A stretch of DNA of 64,000 nucleotides from CATOSP01 sp965216155 (GCA_965216155.1 CBDCFD010000007.1:2009210-2073209); one strand, 5' to 3'. Shown: positions 37,365 to 49,265, counted from the stretch's first letter. Translations and numbers: made by a program. The notes: generated from the letters alone by a model not told the origin.

Positions 37365-38050
37365 CGTAACTGTTCAGAGTTGAGGGGAAACCAGCAGTCT
37401 GCGGCATTCCAGGAGGGGATTGAGACCCCTGGCCCTCCAGGACCCGAAGAGGGATGCCAGGGTCATCTTGCTGCCGCTGCCCGCTCTCGAACGGGTGCCG
37501 CCGCTGATTTTACGGCTGATCACCAGGTGGCGCAGGCTCCGTTCAGCAGCGTTGTTATCCGGGGGAGTCTCCGGGTGGGAAACGAAGACGAACAACTCCT
37601 TGATGTGCCGCTCAATCCGCCGGCACAGGTTTCCCTGGACGGCCAGCGGGTCCTCCAGGAAAGGGCGGCACAGTCCAAGCAGCCGCCTTTCCAGCGTCAA
37701 CTGCTCCCGTGAGGAACAGCCCCCGGCCGCCGCCCAACCCACGGCCTTGGCGTAGAGCCGTTGCACTCTCCGGGCCCACCGGACAAGACCGGCATCTTCC
37801 GGATACAACGTGAAGTGCCCGACGGTGTTTGTGGACTGCAGGGCCGCCCGCCGGGTCGGCGCGCGCGGCCGGCCAAGTGATGGTCCTCAAGTGCGACGGC
37901 CCATCCGGCCAGGGCGTGGCGGGCTAGGACCCCCAGGCCACTCCTCCGACGCCGCGCCATCCCAGGCCTCCTGATCGGTGGTTGTGAACCATCGTGACCC
38001 GGCCACCATGTTGCCCAGCCAGACATCGACAGAAGACCCTCCCAAGTCAA
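37365..38050 (-). pseudogene. IS66-family element, 3' remnant
   Basis: The frame 37808 to 37374 is the C-terminal part of an IS66 transposase (IKELFVFVSHPETPPDNN, then AERSLRHLVISRKISGG with the catalytic Glu, and MTLASLFGSWRARGLNPL). Upstream to about 38050 related sequence continues in shifting frames (remnants around GSRWFTTT). The terminal repeat GTAACTGTTCAGAGTT at 37366-37381 closes it. The remnant at 34691-35075 has the same orientation and the opposite end, so the two bracket the NHL/LLM pair. Confidence 0.75.
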
Positions 38051-38199
38051 AGGGGGCCACTGGTAATCAAACCCCTCGGCACCATTTTCTCCATCCAGAC
38101 ATTGTCTCCAGGGTTGTTTGCCACCTCAGCCAGCTACGGATACACTCGATTGTAGAGCGCGGCAAAAAACCACCCGTTTGTTGAGCGGAGAAGAACACC

Positions 38200-38739
38200 A
38201 TGCACGTCTACCTGGCAGGCGCCTGCCCCCAGTGCCGCAGCACGACGATGGTGGTAACCAACCAGGACGACGCTTGGGGAAAGGGCCACGCCATCAACTG
38301 CGGTGTCTGCGGCCGCCGGGTGATCGCGGCAGGACTCACCGGGAGGGGACTGCAGTGGCACGGCTCGATAGACCCGGAGGTTTGGGGCAACAAGCTGTGG
38401 GACTTCGCTTCGGAAGGGGTCGATTCCGTCACCATGGCAGAGGGTGACCGCCGAAGCGAGGAGAGCAGAGTTGTCGCCGCAGCCGCCGTGGTCCACTACG
38501 CCCCGGGAGACTCCCCGCTGTGTGGCCTCGAGGAGAGTCCCGAACCGATGACCTCCGAGCTGGAGCTGGTGCGGGGATGCGGAGACTGTCTTGAACTGGT
38601 GGCCGAGGACCTGGCCGACCAGAACACATACATGGGCCGCTGCCTCCACTGCAATCAGGAAATCCATGCCAAGGGCGGAGTCGCCTGGCGCCGTGCGGTC
38701 CGGAATCCCTGCCCGCACTGCGGCAAACCGGGGTGGTGA
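38200..38739 (+). CDS. Zinc-ribbon hypothetical protein
   Basis: ATG 38200 is preceded by GCGGAG; 179 residues. Four CxxC knuckles are visible: CPQC (res. 9-12), CGVC (34-37), CLHC near 151 and CPHC near 173, plus CGDC near 128. They are enough for two zinc ribbons separated by an acidic middle region. I do not recognise the family. Its stop lies four bases before the serine recombinase ATG, so the two genes are very likely co-translated, which suggests an accessory factor of the recombinase. Confidence 0.7.
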   Translation: MHVYLAGACPQCRSTTMVVTNQDDAWGKGHAINCGVCGRRVIAAGLTGRGLQWHGSIDPEVWGNKLWDFASEGVDSVTMAEGDRRSEESRVVAAAAVVHYAPGDSPLCGLEESPEPMTSELELVRGCGDCLELVAEDLADQNTYMGRCLHCNQEIHAKGGVAWRRAVRNPCPHCGKPGW

Positions 38740-38743
38740 AGCG

Positions 38744-39349
38744 ATGATGATTCCCGTCACCTATGGCTACGCGCGGGTCAGCAAGAGCGACCGGGACGAC
38801 CGGAATCTCGAGACCCAGTTCCGCGAGCTGGCCAACCACGGCATCCGCGAGGAGCTCATCTTTTCCGACGTGATGACCGGCCGTCTGATGTCGCGGCCCG
38901 GATGGAACGAGCTCGTGGCCCGGGTTCAGCCGAACGACACCATCGTGGTGGTCTGGCTGGACCGTTTCAGCCGCAACTTCGACGAGGGCGTGAGGATCCA
39001 GGCGGACCTCACCAGCCGGAACATCGGCATAGTGGCCATCAAGGAGGGGATCGACACCACCGACGACAGCGCCGCGGCCAAGTACTTCCGCCGGATGATG
39101 ATGGCCAACGGTGCCTACCAAGCTGATTCCACCAGCGAGCGCATAAAGGTGGGCCAAGAGCGTGCCAAGGCAGAGGGGAGACCGCCCGGGCGGCCGCCTG
39201 CGCTTTCACCCGACCAGGTGAACGAGTGCAAGCGTATGTTCGCGGAGAACCCGTCGGTGAGCCGTGTGGCCAGGATCATGAAGATCTCGTGGAGCACGGC
39301 CAACAAGGCAATCTTCGACGAAAGTCCAGCGCGAGCAGGAATGCAATGA
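38744..39349 (+). CDS. Serine recombinase (resolvase/invertase type)
   Basis: ATG 38744 gives 201 residues. The catalytic domain has the nucleophile in YGYARVSKSD, then LDRFSRNFDEG (the arginine-rich LDRxxR box) and the helix E region; a C-terminal HTH (SVSRVARIMKISWSTANKAIF) follows a basic linker. This is the size of small resolvases and invertases. The upstream zinc-ribbon gene is four bases away, and a short frame overlaps its stop. Its target site is not evident. Confidence 0.85.
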   Translation: MMIPVTYGYARVSKSDRDDRNLETQFRELANHGIREELIFSDVMTGRLMSRPGWNELVARVQPNDTIVVVWLDRFSRNFDEGVRIQADLTSRNIGIVAIKEGIDTTDDSAAAKYFRRMMMANGAYQADSTSERIKVGQERAKAEGRPPGRPPALSPDQVNECKRMFAENPSVSRVARIMKISWSTANKAIFDESPARAGMQ

Positions 39350-39489
39350 CCGACACCGACCGGTCCCTGTGCGACCGTCCCGAACCCTGCGGCCGCTACG
39401 CCGGGGGTTACGCTGCCGGCTCGGGAACGGAGACAGGAAGCGGGACGGCGCTTCCTGAAGGTGGCTTCGATCGACTCGGCCTCCTGTAG
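39346..39489 (+). CDS. Possible 47-aa protein overlapping the recombinase stop
   Basis: ATG 39346 overlaps the recombinase stop as ATGA. The 47 residues are Gly/Thr/Cys-containing and low complexity. Coupling is the only argument for translation. Confidence 0.25.
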   Translation: MTDTDRSLCDRPEPCGRYAGGYAAGSGTETGSGTALPEGGFDRLGLL

Positions 39490-39605
39490 GCCGCTGAAGG
39501 CCCTGGGCCGGCGATGCCACACTCGACATTTCCCGAGCAGAAGTTCCGCTCCCTGACGCACCACACGAGACGGGTGTAGCCGGAGGCCCGTCAGCCGGCC
39601 CAGGT

Positions 39606-39770
39606 TCAGCCGGCGGAGCCAATGCGGTACTTGCCTGTGCCGCACACTGTGCAGACGGCACGAAGGGCGGGACGTCCGTTCTTCATTGTTACCTGTTCAA
39701 CATCCCGTGAGCCGGTCTTGGCCCGGCACTTCGAGCAGTAGATTTCAACAGATTCGGGGGGCGTTGCCAT
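39606..39770 (-). CDS. DUF5679-type zinc-ribbon protein (54 aa)
   Basis: ATG 39770 with AGGAG at good spacing opens 54 codons: a first knuckle YCSKCRAK, the core VTMKNGRPALRAVC and a second knuckle CTVCGTGKYRI. This is the compact DUF5679 layout, a one-ribbon protein common in Chloroflexota and some other bacteria and archaea. Function is unknown; RNA or DNA contact is a reasonable guess. Confidence 0.8.
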   Translation of the reverse strand: MATPPESVEIYCSKCRAKTGSRDVEQVTMKNGRPALRAVCTVCGTGKYRIGSAG

Positions 39771-39920
39771 AATCGAAGGCTCCTGTTCCGGAGGTTGGCA
39801 GGATTATAACCAAAAGAAACCCTCCCGCCGGATATGGCTACAGGACCGGTCTGACCGGCCGGTCAATGCACCCTGAAATTGCCTGAATTCTCCCGGGAGC
39901 TACGGGCCGGCGTGGATGAA

Positions 39921-40181
39921 CTAAATAACCCTGTCTCCCCGCCCTGGCATGGACTGGCTGTCCGGTTCACCCGCGGCCCCTGGCAGCGGGGTCAGCATCA
40001 CGCGCCAACGGGGAGTTTCCTTGGACGCCTCGACCAGGAGTTCCTCGAGCGGAACATCGATGTCGATATCGTCGAATTCGAAGTTGAAAGCAGCCCTCAC
40101 GTGGGCCGGGCATACGACGCCCGCCGTGGCGTGGTTCTCCCGTCCCACTCGCCTCAGTTCCTCGCGCTCGGCAAGGGTCAT
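39921..40181 (-). CDS. Hypothetical acidic protein (86 aa)
   Basis: ATG 40181 is preceded by GCGGAAG. The protein starts MTLAEREELRRVGRENH, contains a very acidic stretch FEFDDIDIDVPLEELL and ends in a loose tail. No family recognised. Codon usage looks coding, and no competing frame is better. The 430 bases between it and the next small gene show no convincing gene. Confidence 0.45.
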   Translation of the reverse strand: MTLAEREELRRVGRENHATAGVVCPAHVRAAFNFEFDDIDIDVPLEELLVEASKETPRWRVMLTPLPGAAGEPDSQSMPGRGDRVI

Positions 40182-40611
40182 CTTCCGCTGTTAGTGCCAG
40201 CCAGCGATGGCGCATTTGACCGGGACTTTTCTGGGCATTCCCCCAATTTTACAACGACAGCTCAGCGAAGGGGGTTTCTGGCATGCGCGCAGGGTGAGGG
40301 ACTGGCGTGGCGTCATGTTCAAGAGGCTGGTCCACTCCGCATCTGCTGAACCTGCATCGGAACGGAGCAAGAAGGTGGAATTGGCCTTGGTTGGAGTGGG
40401 CAATAAGAGCTGGACTTTCGGTAACCTTCTCTGGTGAGGCAACAGGACCGGCAAGACCTATTGTCGTTGATCATTACGATTATCGCGCATGGTGAAGGCA
40501 AGGCCTGTGGGCAGTTTCCGGGCCTCCTTGGATCTCTCAGGGCGAAGGCCAGACCAGATTGTCGGCCAGGGATCTGCTGGAAGGGGTCAGCGTACAATTG
40601 TACGCACAGGG

Positions 40612-40794
40612 TTATGGGAAGAGCCTGTGTTGAGTGGAGGGAGCGGAGGGCCTGGGCTGCTCCGGTCGGGGGAGCCTCTTTCGCCGTCCGCCGTAGAAGG
40701 GGTTGAGGGCCTTGGCCATGATGTCCGCGGTGTACGAATTGCAGTAAGCGCCGGCGGCGGCATGATCGCAGGACCTGCATTTTGCGTTCGCCAT
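40612..40794 (-). CDS. Possible 60-aa cysteine-containing protein
   Basis: ATG 40794 with GAGGG upstream reads MANAKCRSCDHAAAGAYCNS, then a basic Pro-rich tail. The CxxC suggests metal binding. Small, no homology recognised, hence low confidence. Confidence 0.35.
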   Translation of the reverse strand: MANAKCRSCDHAAAGAYCNSYTADIMAKALNPFYGGRRKRLPRPEQPRPSAPSTQHRLFP

Positions 40795-41079
40795 GACCGA
40801 AGCCCTCGTGGGATGAGTGAGAATTGTACGATACCTTTTCCGTCCTTCTCCCCACGAGGCCTGACTGTCAGAAATTCCACGCACAACGCCGGTTCGGACA
40901 ACCGGTCTTCTGACTGCCCGACGTAACCCGGGGACGGAACGGACTCCGTCTGCCAGCCGTTGACGACCGCGGGCAACAACGATTCCTTTGAATGGCAATC
41001 ACCCCCCGTTCGCTGGACTGTGGCCTAGGCCCTGTCCCCTGACGGGTGTTTTTGACTAAAACCTGTCCACCACGCTCCG

Positions 41080-41677
41080 CCGGGCAGCCCGCTCCGGGCC
41101 CTCCATGCCCCGGCGATCCCGCACCCTGGGCGACCGCCGTGGTCCAGGCCAGGCTGAGCCAATAGGACGAGAAGACCACGGCAAAAACGGCGAGGGTCGG
41201 ATAGTGGGCCAGGAATATGAAGCTCCTGAACCCGCCGCCGATGACGACGCCAAAAGTGACCAATGCAATGTCCGTGGCGCAGAGGAGGAGCATCCAGCGC
41301 CAGGTCGCAGTCCTGTTTGTCAGGAGCCGATGGTGCACCAGGGCGTTGACCACCCCCAGCAGCACGGGTATGGCCAGGAATTCGATGTCCTGGGGATACC
41401 AGAAGCCGGGCCGGTAGGCCAGCAGGAAGACACCGACCAGCCAGATGAACCAGCGGCCCCAGACAGAGACACTGGCCGCGTACCGGACCACGTCCGGGTC
41501 GGACAGGACGCCCGGCGCAACCCAGTGCCGTATGGCATCCACGCCGGCCCTCAGCAAGCCGGGGCTCCCGGTCCCGAGCCGCCTGCCCGGATGCGCTCCG
41601 ACATTACAGACCGAATGCCTCCGCCTCCAGCCGCGCAATCCCGCTGCGTCTACCACGCTCAGGGGCTGCCAGAACAC
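41080..41677 (-). pseudogene. Sensor histidine kinase, membrane-sensor part only
   Basis: The frame contains RYAASVSVWGRWFIWLVGVF and four further hydrophobic segments, ending FSSYWLSLAWTTAV. This is the multi-pass N-terminal sensor of a two-component kinase style frequent in Dehalococcoidia-like genomes. After about 41128 the sequence no longer resembles a kinase; no HisKA or HATPase domain follows on this strand, so the gene is truncated. The N-terminal 45 residues are also atypical. Confidence 0.55.
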
Positions 41678-41721
41678 ACTGCATCAATCGGACCGGGAAA
41701 AGTGCTCGCTCAACAGTGAGC

Positions 41722-41749
41722 AAAAGAGAAAGCCGAATCTTTCTCTTTT
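41722..41749. repeat. 11-bp perfect hairpin
   Basis: AAAAGAGAAAG is exactly mirrored by CTTTCTCTTTT with a six-base loop. It is AT-rich and ends in TTTT on the plus strand, so it could be a weak bidirectional terminator between the kinase remnant and the giant secreted protein gene. Confidence 0.5.
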
Positions 41750-42003
41750 CACCTATCGAAACGCCGGCGGGGCATGCGACCATTTAGGGCCGCACCCAAA
41801 AAGGACGGCCTACTTCTTTGTCAGACAGCCGACGCCATGGTTCTCCCGGTGAATAAGGCCCGGGAAGGTCTCGAAACGGGAACCGGGCGGCATGAAGGTG
41901 GCCACCGCGTCAGGAATGGCCGGTGAAACACACTGCAGGACATGGACTATAGGGAGCCCCACCCGACACCGGTGGATTTTCAGGTAAACGCAGAAAGGAA
42001 ACA

Positions 42004-45000
42004 ATGACTATAAACACCACCACTCAGCGCCGCCCGTCAGCCGGTCGAGCAAGATTACCCATCCTGATTGCGGCATTGATGCTTGTAATCAGCATGGCTT
42101 TCATCGGCTCCGCACTGACCGGACCCGCCCACGCCCAGGGGGGCACGGGGAAATTCCATCCATCACCCTTGACAGCAACGAGCCGGGGCAACTCGTCATC
42201 ACCTGGGAAACCCCTGACCCGGCACCCACCGACTACCGGCTCATGTGGGCCAACACGAACCTGGGCTTCCCCTCATACAAGAATCCCAACGAAGCAGAAA
42301 GGGCCAACGAATACCCGCTCGGGGACGTGACCGCGCTCACGCTGAGTAACCTGACGCCGGGCGACAGCTACAAGGTCAAAATCCGGTCGCGTTACTACAA
42401 CGCAGACCGCACGGTCCGCGAGTCGAGCGGGCCCTGGACGTCCACCGCCACCCAGCGAGTCAAGGATTACCCGCCGGCGGCGCCCACCGGCCTTGCCGCC
42501 TCCCAGGTCAGCCACGACAGCCTGACCCTCACCTGGGACGACCCCCAGGACGCGAACATAACCGGGTACCGGGTCATGAGGGGACCCGACGCAGGCAGCC
42601 TTTCCACCCTGGCCGACACGCAGAGCGATAGCACCAGCTTTACGGACTCCACCGTGGAGCCGGAGACGACCTACCACTACGGGGTCCTGGCACTGAGCCA
42701 GGATGGAGACGGGGCACAATCCACCATCAGCGTCACGACCCCAGCGGAACCCCAGCCCGACCCGCCAGCAGCACCCACAGGTCTAACGGCGTCCGACATT
42801 GAACACGACACCCTGACCCTCACCTGGGACGATCCAGAGGACGACAGCATCACCGGGTACCGGGTCCTGCGAGGACCTGACGCGGACAACCTGTCCACCA
42901 TCGAAGACGACACCGAAGGAACCAGCCTACGAAGACGAAACCGTGTCGCCGGAGACGACCTACCACTACACGGAAAGCGGCACTGAGCCAGTAGAGGCCG
43001 GACGACCTATCACAGCGTCCAGCGTCCAGTGCCATCAGCGCCACCACGCCGGCAGCGCCCTCATCCGGGGAACAGAACGAACCCCGGGAGGCGCCCAAGA
43101 AGAAAGACCCGCCGCAGCGCGTGGGTCCCAGGCAGGCCGTCACCACCGACGTCTGGACCGCAACCCTCACCCCTGCCGACTTCGGCAGCGGCAACCTCGG
43201 CTGCAACAACGCAAGCGCAATCGCCACGCAAAAGTGCAGCACCGCCACCGTCCTGTCGGACGACGACTTCACCTACGATTCCACTAACTACTCCTTCACG
43301 ACCTTGAACTTAAACGCCACCTCCTTCTCGCTCACTGTCGACGCAGACATCACCGCCGCCACCACCAACGACCTCACCATCGTTGTCGGCAGCACCTCCC
43401 TCGCCTTCGCGGAAGCCACCACCCAAACCGCCCGCACCAAGACCTGGTTCAACCCGGGCTTCTCCTGGACTGCCGGCACCGACGTCAGCATCAGGATCAC
43501 CGACCTCGCTCCGCCCTCGCTGACCAGCGCCGTCGTTCTAGCGGACGGAAACACCATCCAGCTCGCGTTCTCCGAGGACCTGCAGTCGGCCAACCTGCCC
43601 CCTGCCGCCGCCTTCACCGTCACTGCCGGCGGCAGTGCCGTTACGGTCACCGGCGTCGCTGCGGAGAGCACAGCGGATGTGCTCCAGATCACGGTTTCGC
43701 CTCTCATCGGCCAGGGCCAGACCGTCGTTGTCGCCTACGAAGACCCCACGGCCGTCGACGACGCCAACGCCATCCAGGACGCCGCCGGCAACGACACTCC
43801 CGACTTCACCACCGGCTCCGGCAGCGTCCCGGCCGTCACCAACAACTCCGCCCTCACCAACGAGGTCCTCGCAAGCTGGAGCCTCACGCCCGCCGGCCTG
43901 GCCGTCGGCGACCAGTTCCGGTTGATATTCCTCTCATCCACCAAGCGCAACGCCTTGTCCACCGACATCGGGGACTACAACACCTTCGTCCAGGACCGCG
44001 CCGCGGCCGGCCACGCCGACATCCGGGCCTACAGCGGGGGCTTCGGGGTGATCGGCTGCACCGCCGCCGTCGACGCCCGCGACAACACCGCCACCACCGG
44101 CACGGGCGTACCCATCTACTGGCTCGACGGCGCCAAGGTCGCCGACGACTACGGGGATTTCTACGACGGGTCCTGGGACGATGAGATCGCCGACAAAAAC
44201 GAGTCCGGCGCCGACGCGCACGACACCTCCCAGAGCGACAACTACCCCTTCACCGGCTGCAGAACGACGGCACCGAGGAGTTCGCGGGCGCCACAAGGCC
44301 GCGCGGGCTCGGCGCGACCAACGGGTTTGTACGCATCGGCCGGCTCAACTCCTCCGGCACCCTCCAAGACCCCATCGACGGCAACGATGTCGCGGACACC
44401 GACGCCACCCGCCCCATGTACGGGCTCTCGGCGGTCTTCGAGGTCTCAAGCTCCCCCAGCACCAATCCCAATGCCCCTGCCGCCGTCAGCGATGTGGCCG
44501 TGGTGCCGGAACCCCGCACCACCGACTCGCTGACGGTCTCCTGGACCGCTCCCGACAACACCGGCAAGCCCGCCCTCACCGGTTACGACGTCCGCTACGG
44601 GCAAGATGAGGACAATTGGACGACCGTGCGCCAGAACGACGCCGCCAGCACCACCCTCGTCATCACCGGCCTCCGCCCAAACAACTATTACGATGTCCAG
44701 GTGCGTGCCCTCAGCGCCGAGTATTCCGGCCCCTGGTCCTCGAACGCCGAGGGCGCCACGATTTCTCCTCCCGAAACGGTTCTTGCCAACCACCCGCTGG
44801 TCCCCGACGACCTCGGCCCCGGCGACTCCTTCCGCCTTCTGTACATCACTGAAGACACGACGGCCGCCACCGGCACGGGCATCCATGCCTACCACACCAT
44901 CGCTTTTGACGGCGTTGTGAGCATCAGAGATCCCGGCAATCTCATGCAAGATTGGGACAAGGTTATCTTTGCGCAAATTGCGCTGTTGAGCACGCCGGGC

Positions 45001-48000
45001 GCTGACGCCCGGCTGATTACCGACACCACCTGGGACGAAACCGACCCGGGCGTGCCGATCTACTGGGTCAACGGTGCCCGGGTCGCCGACGACTACGCGG
45101 ACTTCTACGACGGCACCTGGGCTGACGAGGCGAATCCCACGAGCGGTCTCGGCCAGCCCCACTCGCTCGCAGACCCCGTCCCCTGGACCGGCACCGACCA
45201 CGACGGCACGGAGCTCATCGACGGGACCGCGTCCCGGGCCGTCGGCCAGTCCACCGTCGGGGTCGGGGCCCCCGGTTCGACCGCCAGCGGCGCCGGGCCG
45301 CTCAACGGCGACGCCGCGTTCGCCAGCACCCAAGAGCGCCCCCTGTACGGGTTGTGGCATGTCATGGTCGTGGACGAGAACCTGCGCCTGGTCACCAACT
45401 TCTATCAACCGGAAGTCGGCAACGTGGGCAACATCCGCGCTGCCGTGAGGGCCCAGCTCTTCACCACCGGACCCCACTCGAGCGGCTACGGCATCTCCAG
45501 TATCGAGGTTGAAAAGGGTTCCGAGACCGAGACCTTCCTGGGCACCGTCGCCATTCATACCACGGACGGGGACGGCGACCCTGACCTGGCGGACGGGCTC
45601 CACGCCACGCTCAGCCTGGAGAACACCGGGAGTTCAAGCTGGACGCTTGCAGCCCCCGCGGGGACGGTCCTCAAGCCCAGCACGACCTACGCCCTGGTGT
45701 TCAAGGGGGATGCGGGCACCTACCCCGACCTATACACCACCCCCGCCGATGGCGAGGATACGCCGGCGGACGGCTGGAGCCTCGCCGACACCCTCGTCTA
45801 CGACAGCGGGAGCGGCTGGGTCGACAACACGGCCGGTAGGTCGCTGGTGATTGAGATGATAGGCCCGCTGGCCGCCGCCGTCGCCAACAACGCCCCAACG
45901 GCAGAGAACGAGATACCAGATCAGACGGCAGCGGCAGGAACGCCGTTCACATACACTTTCCCCACGAACACATTCCACGACGCCGACGGCGATACCTTAA
46001 CCTACACAGCAATACAGGATGACAGCGACAGGATTCTCCCTACCTGGATAACGTTCGACGCCAGCACCCAGACCTTCTCGGGCACGCCGGCTGTTGCGGA
46101 TATAAAATCACTCTTTATAAAGGTGACGGCCACTGATGGTACCGCCTCGGTCAGCGATACATTTATCATCAGGGTGGTCGCGGCACCAACGTCCGTCACA
46201 ATGACCGATGTTCTCAGTACGTGGAGCCTCAGGCCTGCCGCCATGAATGTGGGCGACCAATTCCGACTGTTGTTCCTCTCATCCACTCAGAGAGACGCCC
46301 AATCTGCTACCATTTCAGACTACAACAGCTTCATTCAAACCCGTGTTGTTGCTGGACACGCCGACATTCAGACCCACACCATAGGATTCAGGGCCGTCGG
46401 CTGCACCGAAACAATCGATGCCCGAGACAACACGTTCACCACCGGCACGAGCGTCCCGATCTATTGGCTGAACGGCGCCAAGGTCGCCGACGATTACGCC
46501 GACTTCTACGACGGTTCCTGGGACGATGAGGTCAACGACAAGGACGAGTCCGGCGCCGACGCGCACGACACCTCCCAGGAAGCCAACTATCCTTGGACCG
46601 GCTGCATCAACGATGGCACCGAAGCAACCAGTAGTGTCAATATTTCACAGGGATTGGGTAGGCCCCAAGGCGTAAGGGTTGGCCGACCAAACTCATCCAA
46701 TAGCAATCATGGCCCCCTCAGTAGCGATGCCACCGTAGCGTACACCGCCGACCGTCCCATGTACGGAATCTCGGGAATATTCCGGGTGGTGGCCGACACC
46801 GAGTCGCCCACATTAGTCAGTGCCGAGGTTCCGTCTGATGGCGCCGGTAGTGCCATCTACTTAGTGTTCTCAGAGGACGTGGACAAATTCAAATGGCCCC
46901 CTGCCGCCGCCGTTACGATCACCGCAGACGGCATTCCCGTTACGGCCACCGGCATCTCCCCTGTCCTACGTCGGGATCATTATGCCGACGTCACACCTCG
47001 GCCCCATATCCGCCAAGGCCAGGACGTCGTCGTGACCTACACCGACCCAACAGGCGGTAACGACGCCAACGCCTTTCAGGACCTAGCCGGCAACGATGTC
47101 GCTACATTCACCACCGGCCAGAACCGAGTTGTACCCGTCATCAACAACTCCGCCCTGGCTCCAGTCGCACCAGGAGCCCCCACCAGCCTCACGGCCACGG
47201 CCAGAGCGAGCACCCAGATCGACCTCTCATGGACCGCCCCGACCGACAACGGCGGCCGCGTCATCACCGGCTACAAGATCGAGGTCTCCTCCGATAGCGG
47301 CAACAACTGGACCGACCACGTCGCCACCACCGGCGACAACAACACGACCTACGCGCACACCGGGCTGGCCATCAGCACCACCCGCCACTACCGCGTCTCG
47401 GCCATCAACAGCATCGGAACCAGCAGCGCGTCCAACGTCGACAACGCCACCACCGTCTATCGCGACGTGAAAGTACAATTTGGGGCCAATCTCTACCGGG
47501 TAACCGAGGGCCGCACGGTCAACGTCAACGTCCGACTGGACGTTGACCCTGAACGCACGGTAATCATTCCCATCACGAAGGTAAACCTCAACTCCAGCGA
47601 CTCCGACTACTCCGGCGTGCCGGCAACGGTGACATTCAACGCGGGAGAGACGTCGAAGGACATCCCGTTCATGGCCGTCGACGACGACCACGTGGACAAC
47701 GCCAACGAGAGCGTGACACTCGCCATCAGCGCGACGCTGCCAAGCAAGGTTACCAGGGGCTCCCGGTTCACCGTCAGAGTCGAGATCGAAGACAACGATG
47801 AAATGGGAACCATGGGTACAAACGCCCCACCCACGGCCACGAACGGTGACGTTACGGTGGACGAGGACAAAATCTTCTACTTCTGGTTCAGGCCCAGCAT
47901 CCTCGGATACTCCGATACCGACGGCAATAGCATGGCCAGTTTTACGATCACCGAAATACCCGACAGAGGGGCGCTCACGATGAGTGGCTGGCCGATCAAC

Positions 48001-48984
48001 AATGTGCCGTTCAGGATACACAGCAAAAGTGTAGAAAACCAGGGACGCTCCCTGCGGTATAAGCCGGCCCCGAACGGGCACGGAACGCCCTACGCAACCT
48101 TCAAGTTCAAGGTCAACGACGGCACGGTGGACAGCACCGCTGAATACACGATGACGATCAACATCACGCCGGTCAACGACCCAGCCTACGGCAGGGTGTT
48201 CATCACCGGCCCCACACAGGCGGGGTATGAACTGACCGCCTTCACGTCCGCCATCGGAGACCGGGACGGCATACCCCGAGACCAGTTGAACTACCAGTGG
48301 AAACGGTACGCCGCCGACGGGACCACCTTCGAGACGAACATCGGCGCCAACTCCAGCACCTACAGGGTCACCGACAATGATGTGGGCAAGAAGATCAGGC
48401 TCGAAGTCAGATTCACGGACAACGATGGTACCGACGAAGGGCCACTGACAAGCCCCGCCTTCCCGTACATCGCCACCCAGACGGTGGGAGAGGCCACCTT
48501 CATCAGCACCATCGGCATGGTTGGCGATAGCTATCGTTCATTCACCACCCAGGAACAGGGACAGGTCTTCACCACCGGAGGCAACCCGAACGGCTATACC
48601 GTCACCAGCGTCGTGATCATCTCCGAAGACAGTGCAAGTGACGACGTCGCCCTCAAGATATGCGGGGTTGACGAAAGCCTCCACCCGACCGCGGTCTGCA
48701 CGGACCTCACCGCACCCGGGACGTACCCAGCCGGACCGCTGGTCTTCACGGCTCCGCCCGGAACCATGCTCGCGGGCGGCAGGACCAACTACATGGTGGT
48801 GTTCGACAGCCCCGGTGATGACAACGTGAGACTGGACACCCACTACAGCGACGGCTATGACTCCAACAGCCTTGTCGGATTCTCAATCCGGAACAGGATC
48901 CACTATAAGACCGGGACCGGCTGGCAGGAAATCAGCTACAGAAGAGGATTTCGGATCGCTGTGCTGGGCACCATCAACCCATAA
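42004..48984 (+). pseudogene. Giant secreted multi-domain protein (FN3, Swm-like, Calx-beta/cadherin-like), four frameshifts
   Basis: ATG 42004, after AGAAAGGAAAC, starts a classic signal peptide (hydrophobic core LPILIAALMLVISMAF, AHA cleavage site near residue 45). The protein then continues across four frame changes: at about 42145 (G-runs), 42927 (one extra C), 42960-43030 and 44262. Together about 2325 codons. Order: three or more FN3 domains (42150-43000), a Swm-like adhesion domain (about 43500-43830), a roughly 190-residue module in three copies (43870-44450, 44780-45375, 46215-46790), FN3 domains, a cadherin-like repeat (45900-46190), a second Swm-like domain, a Calx-beta domain (47460-47800) and cadherin/Ig-like repeats to the end. 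It is a surface or matrix adhesin. As assembled, only the part from 44416 (1522 codons) is a single open frame. A 250-bp leader upstream holds no gene. Confidence 0.75.
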
Positions 48985-49010
48985 GCAGAGAACCGGAACA
49001 AATACAACCT

Positions 49011-49038
49011 GGGGCTTGGCTGAAAACAGCCAGGCCCC
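49011..49038 (+). terminator. Terminator-like hairpin after the giant secreted protein
   Basis: GGGGCTTGGCTG pairs with CAGCCAGGCCCC around AAAA with one mismatch, 27 bp past the stop. The following sequence is pyrimidine-rich, without a clean T-run. Confidence 0.6.
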
Positions 49039-49265
49039 ATCCCCTTTACGTCAGGATGACCTAAAAGCTCCGCTACAAGGGCGTCCTCGAGGCCGCCCGG
49101 GTCTACGACCGACTGGTGGCCACCAAATCCGACCAGCCAATTTCGTGAGTTTTTATCGGCCCCCTAACAGGGCCACCGTCCGCCATCACCGCTCCGCAAA
49201 CTGCACCAAAGCCCACCGCAGACGCGGGGTTGAACCCTCAAGTTCGGCCTGCCACTCCAGCGCAA

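Noticed and set aside
41750..42003. Riboswitch in the leader of the giant secreted protein gene
   Set aside because: Some pairing segments (GGTGAAACAC, GGCCG/CGGCC) looked suggestive, but no c-di-GMP, cobalamin or other consensus core could be matched.
44446..45603. A 385-codon minus-strand frame inside the plus-strand giant gene
   Set aside because: Low-order Val/Gly/Asp/Arg composition; the plus strand encodes clear FN3 and module sequence.
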